33,472 bases of DNA from Haemophilus parainfluenzae (GTDB lineage: Bacteria > Pseudomonadota > Gammaproteobacteria > Enterobacterales > Pasteurellaceae). Each line of letters opens with the position of its first letter. Within the stretch, counting starts at the first letter, position 1. The translations under genes and the position numbers were made by a program. The notes beneath the pieces were generated by a model, which saw only the letters and a list, made by a program, of their open reading frames with translations, was not told the origin of the DNA and did not search any database. Shown one piece after another: positions 1 through 7,750 of this stretch. The DNA is taken from positions 1 to 33,472 of the forward strand of contig NZ_QEPO01000010.1 of NCBI RefSeq assembly GCF_003252725.1, in the 5' to 3' direction.

Positions 1-78
1 GATGATTTAAAGGGCGTTTTTATTTCTCAAAATTCGTGGATTTTAACCGCTAAAGATGAGAAACTTGAATTGTTTTAA
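1..78 (+). CDS. Possible C-terminal end of an upstream gene (partial)
   Basis: Frame 1 is open from the window edge to a TAA at 76-78 and reads 25 residues ending in DEKLELF. I do not recognise the family. The open stretch is too short to prove coding, and the surrounding 44-99 region is a large imperfect hairpin with the stop codon in its loop, so it may equally be non-coding. Sequence to the left of the window would settle it. Confidence 0.3.
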   Translation, partial: DDLKGVFISQNSWILTAKDEKLELF

Positions 79-99
79 ATTTCTCACATTTAGCGGTTA
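44..99. repeat. Large imperfect inverted repeat (stem-loop)
   Basis: Arms of 20 bases at 44-63 and 80-99 pair at 18 of 20 positions around a 16-base loop. There is no T-run after either arm, so it is not a standard intrinsic terminator. The stem is flanked by a 14-base direct repeat, TTTCTCAAAATTCG, at 23-36 and 102-115. Function unknown. Confidence 0.6.
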
Positions 100-182
100 C
101 GTTTCTCAAAATTCGCGAACGGCAACACGTTTATTAGTGAATTGATGTTTCAGATGAAAAATGACAAAAATTTTTGCTATTT

Positions 183-198
183 TTTGAGATATATCACA
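183..198. promoter_or_regulatory. CRP-like site upstream of the fructosamine kinase-like gene
   Basis: TTTGA-GATATA-TCACA matches the CRP consensus TGTGA-N6-TCACA at 9 of 10 positions. A -10-like TAGAAT lies at 219-224, which puts the predicted transcript start near 231 and the site centre near -40.5, almost the position of class II CRP activation. This is inference from spacing. Confidence 0.4.
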
Positions 199-257
199 GT
201 AATTTTTAACATTTTGGATAGAATGAAGGAGAATCGAGCATGTCTAGGAGGCGTATT

Positions 258-1121
258 ATGTGGAAATCAATTTCTCAAGTCTTAGCTGATCAATTTGGTG
301 CTTACTATAACATCAAAGAAAAAAACAAAGTTCCTGGTGGCGAAGTGAATGAAACTTGGCTTATTACGGATGGAATCCAACCTGTCTTTGTTAAAGTGAA
401 TGAACGGTCTTATCGTTCAATGTTTCGTGCTGAGGCTGATCAATTAAACCTACTAGACAAAACCAATACAATCAGACTCCCACAAGTGTATGGCGTAGGC
501 TGTTCTCAAAATCATAGTTTCTTATTGTTAGAAGCGCTTACTATTACTCAACAAACTGATGCCACAGCACATTTTGGCGAAGAATTAGCAAAACTTCATC
601 AAGTATCCGGTACTAAAAACTATGGTTTAGATTTTGATACTTGGCTTGGTCCTGAGTATCAACCTAACAAATGGAATGGGAGCTGGGCGAAATTCTTTGC
701 AGAACAACGCATTGGATGGCAATTACAGCTTTGCAAAGATAAAGGATTGGATTTTGGCGATCTTGATTTAATAACTGAAAAAGTAAAACAAAAGCTTGCG
801 AAACATAATCCAAAACCCTCTTTGTTACATGGTAACTTATGGGTTGAAAATACTGCTATTGCAGGTAATCAAACCTTTACTTATGACCCTGCTTGCTACT
901 GGGGGGATAGAGAATGTGATTTAGCATTCAGTGAACTATTCCAACCTTTCTCGCCTGAATTCTATGAAATTTATGACCGCACTTTCCCGCTTGATAAAGA
1001 AGGTTTTGAAGAAAGAAAACACCTTTACCAGCTCTATTATTTACTCAATTTCAGCCATCGTTTTAATGGAAGTTATATCAACTTAACCACTAAATTGATT
1101 GAAGAACTTTTACTTGAATAA
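258..1121 (+). CDS. Fructosamine kinase-like protein (YniA family), catalytic Asp replaced by Asn
   Basis: This is a 287-residue member of the fructosamine/ketosamine-3-kinase family, whose active members phosphorylate sugar adducts on lysines so that they fall off (deglycation). It aligns along its whole length with E. coli YniA as I recall it: a GGEVNETW glycine-rich segment near residue 28, FFAEQRIGWQL mid-protein, and the metal-binding DPACYWGDRECDL. The catalytic-loop motif, normally HGDLW, reads HGNLWVEN here, so the usual base Asp is Asn. Two starts are possible. ATG 240 has AAGGAG at 226-231. ATG 258 has AGGAGG at 246-251 and matches the family start (MW). I chose 258, because the likely promoter would begin transcription close to 231. 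The gene stands alone and converges on the OmpA-like lipoprotein gene at a shared terminator. Confidence 0.88.
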   Translation: MWKSISQVLADQFGAYYNIKEKNKVPGGEVNETWLITDGIQPVFVKVNERSYRSMFRAEADQLNLLDKTNTIRLPQVYGVGCSQNHSFLLLEALTITQQTDATAHFGEELAKLHQVSGTKNYGLDFDTWLGPEYQPNKWNGSWAKFFAEQRIGWQLQLCKDKGLDFGDLDLITEKVKQKLAKHNPKPSLLHGNLWVENTAIAGNQTFTYDPACYWGDRECDLAFSELFQPFSPEFYEIYDRTFPLDKEGFEERKHLYQLYYLLNFSHRFNGSYINLTTKLIEELLLE

Positions 1122-1140
1122 TTTCTTAACATAAAATAAA

Positions 1141-1168
1141 AAAGAGCGTAATTTTTATTACGCTCTTT
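1141..1168. terminator. Bidirectional intrinsic terminator
   Basis: AAAGAGCGTAAT (1141-1152) and its exact complement (1157-1168) surround a TTTT loop, with A-rich sequence on the left and T-rich on the right. It lies between the convergent yniA-like and OmpA-like genes and can serve both. Confidence 0.85.
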
Positions 1169-1184
1169 TGTCTTCTCTATCTAA

Positions 1185-2042
1185 TTATTTTTGATAAAGA
1201 GGTGCTGGACCTTGAGTTCCACCGTTAGTTTGACCACCTTCTTGTAATTTTAATACAGAACCAGAAGCAGTGATTTCTACACGACGGTTTGGACGTAAAC
1301 AGTCTTTCTCAGCTTTACTTGCGTGTTTGTAACCATTACAAGCTTTAACTTGTGGCACTTTACCGTAACCAACAGCTGTAATTTCAGATGTTACGCCATC
1401 TTGAATTAAACGAGCTTTAACACGGTTTGCACGACGTTGAGAAAGATCTAAGTTGTAAGCATCAGAACCTAAACGGTCAGTGTAACCTGCAACTTTAACT
1501 TCTTTAGCACCAGTTTCTTTTAATTGTGCTGCAACGTTATCAACAACTTCTTTACCACGTGGAGTTAAAGTATCTTTATCGAAGTCGAACAAGAAGTCAC
1601 CACTTAAAGTAAATGCTGAGTTTCCGTTACAACCGTTTGGATACCAGAAGAAGCTTTGAGCATTGTGGTTTTTGTCAAATAATATTTTGTATTGACAAAT
1701 TTTGTGAACACCATTCTCACGATAGTTGAACGCATAATCCCACTCTTCAACGCCGTATAAACCTTCAGAGAAGTGTGGACGACCGATTAGGTTATATAAT
1801 TGGTCTTTGTTCATACCACGTTCGATCATACGAACGTTGTCCCAGTTTGGCCATGAACCGAACTGGCTACCATCATGGTTGAAGCCTGCTTTATCAATTT
1901 TAGGCCATACAAGTTGTGGTACTTGTTGACCATCAACTTCTTTATATTCTGGTGTACCAGCTTCTGTAACTTTGCTCAAGTTACCACAAGCAGCAACTGT
2001 TGCTACTGCAACTGCAGATAATAAAATACGAGATAATTTCAT
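1185..2042 (-). CDS. OmpA-family lipoprotein with BamE-like N-terminal domain
   Basis: A 285-residue outer-membrane lipoprotein. A lipobox (VAAC) places the lipidated cysteine at residue 19. Residues about 60-125 (MIERGMNKDQLYNLIGRPHF onward) look like the SmpA/OmlA (BamE-type) fold. Residues about 145-260 form an OmpA C-terminal peptidoglycan-binding domain, with the typical GYTDRLGSDAYN...SQRRA stretch at 186-205 and NRRVEI at 252-257. The protein probably tethers the outer membrane to peptidoglycan, and the BamE-like part suggests a link to membrane assembly; both roles are inferred from the domains. Dense family-type codon usage and a 214-base AT-rich upstream region suggest an independently and strongly expressed gene. 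It is followed by the bidirectional terminator at 1141-1168. Confidence 0.88.
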   Translation of the reverse strand: MKLSRILLSAVAVATVAACGNLSKVTEAGTPEYKEVDGQQVPQLVWPKIDKAGFNHDGSQFGSWPNWDNVRMIERGMNKDQLYNLIGRPHFSEGLYGVEEWDYAFNYRENGVHKICQYKILFDKNHNAQSFFWYPNGCNGNSAFTLSGDFLFDFDKDTLTPRGKEVVDNVAAQLKETGAKEVKVAGYTDRLGSDAYNLDLSQRRANRVKARLIQDGVTSEITAVGYGKVPQVKACNGYKHASKAEKDCLRPNRRVEITASGSVLKLQEGGQTNGGTQGPAPLYQK

Positions 2043-2256
2043 TTCTTTACCTTTTTACTGTTAAGGTGCAATCCTTGCAAGAAGAACCAACACAACTAAA
2101 CTTTATAAATTTTACAAATAAAACTATAAAAAGTTTCATTGCGTATGGTAGTCATAATTCTTTAACTTGTAAATAAAAAAACATTAAAAAATGATTTTTT
2201 ATGGAACTTTTTTGTAAAGTTGTGTAAAGAGTTGTCAAATAAGTAAAAATTTTTTC

Positions 2257-3312
2257 TTATTGAATAAAATCTTGACCATTTTTTGTTAAATTTCGGTGGA
2301 TAATTCCCTCAATACTCTCCTCTGCTTGTTTACCTATTTTTTGTAAAAGTGGCTTTTTCACTTTGTATTTCACTGAGATAACAGACTTATCTTTCATTTT
2401 TTCAAGAATAATATCATCACTGGTTGCTAACTCATCGACTAGCTGAAGCTCTAGAGCTTGCTGACCAAACCAATGCTCACCAGTTGCGACTTTATCCACA
2501 TCTAAGTGTGGTCGATTTTGGGCCACAAATTGTTTAAATAATTGATGAGTTTCTTCAAGTTCAGCTTGGAATTTTTGTTTTCCTTTTTCGGTATTCTCAC
2601 CTAACACTGTGACTGTACGTTTAAACTCCCCGGCTGTCATCACATCAACATCGACATCATGTTTTTTTAATAAACGATGAATATTAGGGATTTGTGCAAC
2701 CACACCAATAGAACCGATAATCGCAAAAGGCGCAGAAACAATTTTATCTGCCACACAAGCCATCATGTATCCACCACTTGCAGCGACCTTATCTACTGCA
2801 ACCGTTAATTTAATCCCTTTTTGTTTTAAGCGAGCTAACTGCGATGCAGCTAAGCCATAACCATGAACAACACCACCTGGGCTTTCTAGACGTAGTAAGA
2901 CTTCATCATCAGCTTTTGCCACATTAATAATCGCAGAAATTTCCTCACGAAGTGCGGTCGTTTCTGATGCCGAAATATCACCTTTAAAATCGAGTACATA
3001 AACACAAGGTTTAGGCGTTTCTTTCTCACCATTTTTTAATTTCGCTTTTAATGCCTTTGCTTCTTGCTTTTTCGCTTTTTTCTCCGCTTTTTCTGCTTGT
3101 TTAAGTTCTTCTTCTGAAAGTTGAAAATCGCTTAAATGCTTTACTGTTTCCTTAAATTCTTCTGAAAGATCTGTCACGACCAACTCACCATGATGTGTTG
3201 CATTACGCTGTTTTGCCGAAATAATCATTGCGACAATAGCGGCAATCACAAGTAAAATCGTTAAAATCTCCAAAATAAAAATGCCATAACCGGTCAAAAT
3301 ATCAGACCACAT
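2257..3312 (-). CDS. sohB: Inner-membrane S49 peptidase SohB
   Basis: A 351-residue member of the signal peptide peptidase A/SohB family of membrane-bound serine proteases. One membrane segment lies at about residues 12-32, followed by a Lys/Glu-rich linker (about 70-98) and the periplasmic protease domain. The expected Ser-Lys dyad is visible: Ser179 in KVAASGGYMMA and Lys231 in GEFKRTV. The SPGGVVHGYG oxyanion-type segment lies at about 144-153. The length agrees with E. coli SohB (about 349). The gene is divergent from asnS, with 140 bases between the starts, and stands alone. An uptake signal lies inside it. Confidence 0.93.
   Translation of the reverse strand: MWSDILTGYGIFILEILTILLVIAAIVAMIISAKQRNATHHGELVVTDLSEEFKETVKHLSDFQLSEEELKQAEKAEKKAKKQEAKALKAKLKNGEKETPKPCVYVLDFKGDISASETTALREEISAIINVAKADDEVLLRLESPGGVVHGYGLAASQLARLKQKGIKLTVAVDKVAASGGYMMACVADKIVSAPFAIIGSIGVVAQIPNIHRLLKKHDVDVDVMTAGEFKRTVTVLGENTEKGKQKFQAELEETHQLFKQFVAQNRPHLDVDKVATGEHWFGQQALELQLVDELATSDDIILEKMKDKSVISVKYKVKKPLLQKIGKQAEESIEGIIHRNLTKNGQDFIQ
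2950..2958 (+). repeat. DNA uptake signal sequence
   Basis: Exact AAGTGCGGT inside sohB. Confidence 0.9.
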
Positions 3313-3452
3313 AGTTTTCTCCTAAAATAAAGTGAAGGCATTATTTTACTGTGCAAGCCTGATTTACACTAACTTTTTATGGAAAATTTTGCGATTTAAG
3401 GTAAACTAACGCAGTTTTATTGCCTAATTTATAATGAATTACAGAGGTTTAT

Positions 3453-4856
3453 ATGTCTAAAGTTGCATCCATTGTTGATGTGTTACAAGGTAAAATCGCT
3501 ATTGGCGAAAAAGTTACTGTACGCGGATGGGTTCGTACCCGTCGTGATTCCAAAGCTGGTCTTTCTTTCCTCGCTGTTTATGACGGCTCTTGCTTTGATC
3601 CTATTCAAGTCATCGTCAATAACGATATTGAAAATTATGAAAGTGAAGTATTACGCTTAACAACGGGCTGTTCTGTTATCGTAACCGGTACCATTGTTGA
3701 GTCACCTGCTGAAGGTCAAGCTGTTGAACTTCAAGCTGAAAAAGTAGAAGTGACAGGGTTCGTAGAGGATCCTGACACTTATCCAATGGCAGCAAAACGT
3801 CATTCAATTGAATACTTACGTGAAGTAGCTCACTTACGTCCTCGTACTAATATTATCGGTGCCGTGGCGCGTGTTCGTCACTGCTTAGCACAAGCTATTC
3901 ATCGTTTCTTCCATGAACAAGGTTTCTATTGGGTTGCTACTCCATTAATTACGGCATCTGATACTGAAGGTGCGGGCGAAATGTTCCGTGTTTCAACACT
4001 TGATTTAGAAAATCTTCCTCGTGGTGAAGATGGTAAAGTCGATTTCAGCCAAGACTTCTTCGGGAAAGAATCATTTTTAACGGTTTCTGGCCAATTAAAC
4101 GGTGAGACTTACGCGTGTGCATTAAGCAAAATCTATACTTTCGGTCCAACATTTCGTGCTGAAAATTCAAATACAACTCGTCACCTTGCAGAATTCTGGA
4201 TGGTTGAACCTGAAGTTGCATTTGCAACACTTGCTGATAATGCGAAATTAGCAGAAGACATGTTGAAATACGTTTTCCGCGCCGTGCTTGCTGAACGTAA
4301 AGATGACTTGAAATTCTTTGAAAAACATGTAGATAAAGATGTTATTACTCGTTTAGAAAACTTTGTAAACTCTGATTTTGCTCAAATCGACTATACCGAT
4401 GCGATCGACGTGTTATTAAAATCAGGTAAGAAATTCGAATTCCCTGTTTCTTGGGGGATCGATTTATCTTCTGAACATGAACGTTTCTTAGCAGAAGAAT
4501 ATTTCAAATCACCTGTTGTCGTGAAAAACTATCCGAAAGATATCAAAGCCTTCTATATGCGTTTAAATGACGATGGCAAAACTGTAGCTGCAATGGATGT
4601 TCTCGCGCCTGGAATTGGTGAAATCATCGGTGGTTCACAACGTGAAGAACGTTTAGACGTATTAGATAAACGTATGGAAGAAATGGGCCTAAATCCTGAA
4701 GATTACTGGTGGTATCGTGATCTTCGTAAATATGGTACTGTACCACATTCAGGTTTTGGTCTTGGTTTTGAACGCTTAATTGTTTATGTAACTGGCGTAC
4801 AAAATATTCGCGATGTGATTCCATTCCCTCGTGCACCAAGAAATGCAAATTTCTAA
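3453..4856 (+). CDS. asnS: Asparaginyl-tRNA synthetase
   Basis: A 467-residue class IIb aminoacyl-tRNA synthetase that charges tRNA-Asn in the cytoplasm. An N-terminal OB-fold anticodon-binding domain (about 1-105, with [12 protein letters not shown]) precedes the catalytic domain. Class II motif 2 is seen as [21 protein letters not shown] and motif 3 as [15 protein letters not shown] near the C-terminus. Length is that of E. coli AsnRS (466). A GAGG ribosome-binding site lies 8 bases before the ATG. Transcription ends at the inverted uptake-signal hairpin just downstream, and the carbonic anhydrase gene follows on the same strand. Confidence 0.97.
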   Translation: MSKVASIVDVLQGKIAIGEKVTVRGWVRTRRDSKAGLSFLAVYDGSCFDPIQVIVNNDIENYESEVLRLTTGCSVIVTGTIVESPAEGQAVELQAEKVEVTGFVEDPDTYPMAAKRHSIEYLREVAHLRPRTNIIGAVARVRHCLAQAIHRFFHEQGFYWVATPLITASDTEGAGEMFRVSTLDLENLPRGEDGKVDFSQDFFGKESFLTVSGQLNGETYACALSKIYTFGPTFRAENSNTTRHLAEFWMVEPEVAFATLADNAKLAEDMLKYVFRAVLAERKDDLKFFEKHVDKDVITRLENFVNSDFAQIDYTDAIDVLLKSGKKFEFPVSWGIDLSSEHERFLAEEYFKSPVVVKNYPKDIKAFYMRLNDDGKTVAAMDVLAPGIGEIIGGSQREERLDVLDKRMEEMGLNPEDYWWYRDLRKYGTVPHSGFGLGFERLIVYVTGVQNIRDVIPFPRAPRNANF

Positions 4857-4871
4857 AAATATTGTTTAAAT

Positions 4872-4899
4872 TGACCGCACTTTCTTTAAAGTGCGGTCA
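4872..4899. terminator. Terminator made of an inverted uptake-signal pair
   Basis: TGACCGCACTTT (4872-4883) pairs perfectly with 4888-4899 around a CTTT loop. Each arm holds one complete uptake signal (4874-4882 and 4889-4897). It lies directly after asnS. Confidence 0.8.
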
Positions 4900-4984
4900 T
4901 CATTTTAGGCGATAAATTTATCCCCTATTTTATTTATTGTGTTTGAATCAATCTTTCAAATACATCATATTAAGGAAAGTAGAA

Positions 4985-5677
4985 ATGGACAAAATTAAAC
5001 AACTCTTTGCAAACAACTATAGCTGGGCGCAAAGAATGAAAGAAGAAAATTCCACTTATTTTAAAGAACTTGCCGATCACCAAACACCTCATTATCTTTG
5101 GATTGGCTGCTCTGATAGCCGTGTTCCTGCTGAAAAACTCACAAATCTTGAACCGGGCGAATTATTTGTTCATCGTAATGTTGCTAACCAAGTTATTCAT
5201 ACGGATTTTAACTGCCTTTCAGTTGTACAATATGCCGTTGATGTACTCAAAATTGAACATATTATTATTTGCGGTCATACAAATTGTGGTGGTATTAAAG
5301 CAGCGATGCAAGATCACGATCTAGGGTTAATCAATAACTGGTTGCTCCATATTCGTGATATTTGGTTTAAACACGGGCATCTATTAGGCAATCTTTCAGC
5401 AGAAAAACGTTCAGATATGCTCACTAAATTAAATGTTGCAGAGCAAGTTTATAACCTAGGACGCACATCTATCGTAAAAAGCGCTTGGGAACGTGGACAA
5501 AAACTCTCCCTACATGGCTGGGTATATGATGTAAATGATGGATTCTTAGTAGATCAAGGTGTTATTGCAACCAGTCGGGAAACTCTTGAAATCTCTTACC
5601 GTAATGCAATTGCTCGCCTATCTAGCCTCGCGGAAGAAGATATCCTGAAAAAAGAACTTCCAGAAAACGAAGAATAA
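4985..5677 (+). CDS. can: Beta-carbonic anhydrase
   Basis: A 230-residue beta-class carbonic anhydrase that interconverts CO2 and bicarbonate, supplying bicarbonate for carboxylases. The zinc ligands are in CSDSR (with its Asp-Arg dyad) and in the HTNCGG segment (His and Cys). The sequence is close to the well-studied H. influenzae enzyme (229 residues), which is allosterically inhibited by bicarbonate bound at Trp39, Arg64 and Tyr181; the Trp (YLWIGCSD) and Arg (HRNVAN) are present here. The open frame extends upstream to 4937. I chose ATG 4985 because of AAGGAAA at 4972-4978 and agreement with the family N-terminus (MDKIKQLF). Confidence 0.96.
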   Translation: MDKIKQLFANNYSWAQRMKEENSTYFKELADHQTPHYLWIGCSDSRVPAEKLTNLEPGELFVHRNVANQVIHTDFNCLSVVQYAVDVLKIEHIIICGHTNCGGIKAAMQDHDLGLINNWLLHIRDIWFKHGHLLGNLSAEKRSDMLTKLNVAEQVYNLGRTSIVKSAWERGQKLSLHGWVYDVNDGFLVDQGVIATSRETLEISYRNAIARLSSLAEEDILKKELPENEE

Positions 5678-5719
5678 AAAAAGTGCGGTTAAATCTAATG
5701 AAATTTAACCGCACTTTTT
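5678..5719. terminator. Bidirectional terminator with inverted uptake signals
   Basis: AAAAAGTGCGGTTAAAT (5678-5694) pairs perfectly with 5703-5719, with A and T runs at the two sides. It lies between the convergent carbonic anhydrase and bioD genes. Each arm holds an uptake signal (5681-5689, 5708-5716). Confidence 0.88.
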
Positions 5720-5731
5720 ATTTCAAACTTA

Positions 5732-6466
5732 CTATTTAACTAGCTCTGTTTGCATATACATCAAACGATCAATATTCGTTAAATAATGTCCTAACTCTTG
5801 GGATTCTGGCTTATGAATATAAGGGATTTTACCTAGCAAAGGCGCATCAATCTGAGCCTCTAAAATATCTACCACCTCTTTATAATGCCCTAAACAAGGG
5901 TTAATTCGATTTGCAATCCAGCCTAATAAAGGAACGCCAAGCTGTTTAATCACTTGAGCTGTCAGCAATGCATGGTTAATACAGCCTTCTTTGATACCAA
6001 CAACCAACACAACAGGCATTTTATGCTCAACAACCCAATCAGCAAAACTCTTACCTTCTGCCATTGGTGTGAGTAACCCAAATGAACCTTCCACGACAAC
6101 AGATTGATATTTTTGAACTAATATCGTTAAGGCTTGATTAATCTTACTTAATTTAATGCGTGATTTATCTCGAGTCAGCATCGGCAAGGAATGAGCAAAA
6201 GTATAGCTATTTACTTCTTGATAAGATACTGGCTCATTCGTTGCATCCATTAAAGCTAACACGTCTGAATTATTTTCAGCATCATAATCTGTTTGGGATT
6301 CATTAGACTGATTTTCGACAGGATAAATCCCCTCTTCACAGCTACAAGCAATCGGCTTATAACCCACAATTCGCACGCCCTTTGCTTGTAATGCCTGAAT
6401 AATGGCACGGCAGGCGGTGGTCTTACCCACGTCAGTATCTGTACCTGCCACAAAGAAACTACTCAT
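5732..6466 (-). CDS. bioD: Dethiobiotin synthetase
   Basis: A 244-residue ATP-dependent dethiobiotin synthetase, the penultimate step of biotin synthesis, closing the ureido ring of 7,8-diaminopelargonate with CO2. The P-loop is GTDTDVGKT at residues 8-16. The substrate-binding Lys is in GYKPIA (about 35-40). A conserved VVEGSFG loop (usually EGAGG) is near residue 120. It is about 20 residues longer than E. coli BioD because of an acidic insert around residues 45-65. No other bio gene is nearby, and Haemophilus may carry a second bioD elsewhere, so this could be the BioD2-type copy. Confidence 0.92.
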   Translation of the reverse strand: MSSFFVAGTDTDVGKTTACRAIIQALQAKGVRIVGYKPIACSCEEGIYPVENQSNESQTDYDAENNSDVLALMDATNEPVSYQEVNSYTFAHSLPMLTRDKSRIKLSKINQALTILVQKYQSVVVEGSFGLLTPMAEGKSFADWVVEHKMPVVLVVGIKEGCINHALLTAQVIKQLGVPLLGWIANRINPCLGHYKEVVDILEAQIDAPLLGKIPYIHKPESQELGHYLTNIDRLMYMQTELVK

Positions 6467-6568
6467 TTTTATTCTCCTTTTAAAAGTACGGTCAATTCTA
6501 AAGGAGTTTTTTGAGGAAAATATTGAGATAAAGCAAGATTTGGATATTTTTAGGAAAAAATAAAAGGC

Positions 6569-6835
6569 TTATTTGATCTCACTCAAACTATTAAACAAGC
6601 CATCATCTTGTTTTGGCATTTGAAGATAAAATCCTTGCTGAGTAATTTTCTCCATAACCTCATCTTTATCTGCATGAACAAGCGGTTTACTCCCCCTCAA
6701 ATTGAAAGGCATAAGAAATTGAGGCTTACCAAAACTCTGCATTAATATATCCGGTACAGCTGAAAAATCATCTCGTTTTGAAATATAAAGATAGCAGCCT
6801 GGTTTACGTTTACTTTTATAAATTGCACATAACAT
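6569..6835 (-). CDS. YcgL-domain protein
   Basis: An 88-residue cytoplasmic protein of the YcgL family, whose biochemical role is unknown. The sequence follows E. coli YcgL closely: [20 protein letters not shown] at the start, [20 protein letters not shown] in the middle, and [12 protein letters not shown] near the end. An in-frame TTG at 6850 gives a longer frame, but GGAG at 6845-6848 lies 9 bases before ATG 6835, and the family protein begins at this Met-Leu-Cys, so 6835 is preferred. The gene lies between the repeat lipoprotein's terminator and bioD. Confidence 0.88.
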   Translation of the reverse strand: MLCAIYKSKRKPGCYLYISKRDDFSAVPDILMQSFGKPQFLMPFNLRGSKPLVHADKDEVMEKITQQGFYLQMPKQDDGLFNSLSEIK

Positions 6836-6856
6836 TTCATATTGCTCCAAAAAGAA

Positions 6857-6887
6857 AAAACCTACCAGATAATCTCTGATAGGTTTT
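6857..6887 (-). terminator. Intrinsic terminator of the repeat lipoprotein gene
   Basis: AAAACCTACCAGA (6857-6869) pairs with 6875-6887 with one G-T wobble. On the minus strand it is followed by a run of six T. It lies between the 181-residue lipoprotein and ycgL. Confidence 0.85.
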
Positions 6888-6904
6888 ATTTTACGAAAGT
6901 TTAA

Positions 6905-7450
6905 TTATTTAGTCACAGCTTCTTTTACTTCAGCTGCTTTATTTGCTGCTGCATCTTTTGCTTCAGCCGCTTTATCAGCTGCCGCATCTTTTGTTTCTGA
7001 AGCTGAGTTTTTTACTGCTTCCATTTTAGAAGACATCGCATCTTTTGCTTCAGCCATTTTATTTGCTGCAGCATCTTTCATTTCAACTGCTTTATCTGCT
7101 GCTGCATCTTTTGCTTCAGAAGCTGCATTTTTTACTTCTTCCATTTTAGAAGACACTGCATCTTTTGCCTCAGCCATTTTATTTGCAGCAGCATCTTTCA
7201 TTTCAGAAGCTTTATCAGCTACTGCTTCTTTTGTTTCAGCCATTTTATTTGCAGCTGAATCTTTTGCGTCAATTGCCGCATTTTTAACATCAGTTGCAAC
7301 TTCTTTTGCTGCATCTTTAATTTGTGTTGCTGCATTTGCTGTTGCATCTTTTGCTGCTTCAACTTTTTGAGCTGTTTCTTGTTTATCGAAACAACCAGTT
7401 ACGGCTAAAGATGCACCTAATACTAATACGGCTAATACTGATTTTTTCAT
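6905..7450 (-). CDS. LEA-like repetitive lipoprotein
   Basis: A 181-residue lipoprotein. A short signal peptide ends in the lipobox AVTGC (Cys about 20). The mature part is almost wholly Ala, Lys, Asp, Glu and Met in imperfect 11- and 22-residue repeats such as DAAANKMAEAKDA and ASEAKDAAADKA. This composition and periodicity resemble group 3 late embryogenesis abundant (LEA) or apolipoprotein-like amphipathic helices; the assignment is by pattern, and no enzymatic domain is visible. The open frame begins at 7456, but GGAG is one base from that ATG and seven bases from ATG 7450, so the latter is chosen. The larger gene upstream (7751-9049) is a related protein without a signal peptide. Confidence 0.83.
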   Translation of the reverse strand: MKKSVLAVLVLGASLAVTGCFDKQETAQKVEAAKDATANAATQIKDAAKEVATDVKNAAIDAKDSAANKMAETKEAVADKASEMKDAAANKMAEAKDAVSSKMEEVKNAASEAKDAAADKAVEMKDAAANKMAEAKDAMSSKMEAVKNSASETKDAAADKAAEAKDAAANKAAEVKEAVTK

Positions 7451-7456
7451 TGTCAT

Positions 7457-7750
7457 TCTCCATTTTATAATTAAGAATTAATCCAAAGCTATCTGCTTTG
7501 TGTGATCTAGTTTACGTAAAAAAAACTTAAAATAAAACATCTTCCAAAAAAATTTACATTTCTAAAGATATAGTTTTTTATAATACCTCTCTAAAACAAC
7601 TATAACCCAATGAAATTAAAAGATTTGTAAAAAAGTTCATTATAAAAATTTTATTTTTTGTAAAGATAAAAAATCACTTTTTTGTGTTTTTTTTGAACAA
7701 TCCCACTCAGTTAATTTGAATAATCCTTAACTATTGCTTTTACTTTTCAG
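7457..7750. other. AT-rich spacer between the two LEA-like genes
   Basis: The 294 bases are very AT-rich with homopolymer A and T runs, and contain the leader and probable promoter of the downstream lipoprotein gene (GGAG at 7458-7461 region). I see no strong hairpin terminator for the upstream gene and no further coding frame. Confidence 0.5.

Noticed and set aside
183-200. An FNR-type site (TTGAT-N4-ATCAA) before the yniA-like gene
   Set aside because: The half-sites do not fit FNR; the sequence fits CRP better.
4624-4848. A 74-codon minus-strand frame inside asnS
   Set aside because: It is a shadow of a highly conserved gene, with no ribosome-binding site.
7457-7750. The spacer between the LEA-like genes is 294 bases, the same length as the tandem repeat
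   Set aside because: Its sequence is unrelated AT-rich DNA, so the equal length is coincidence.
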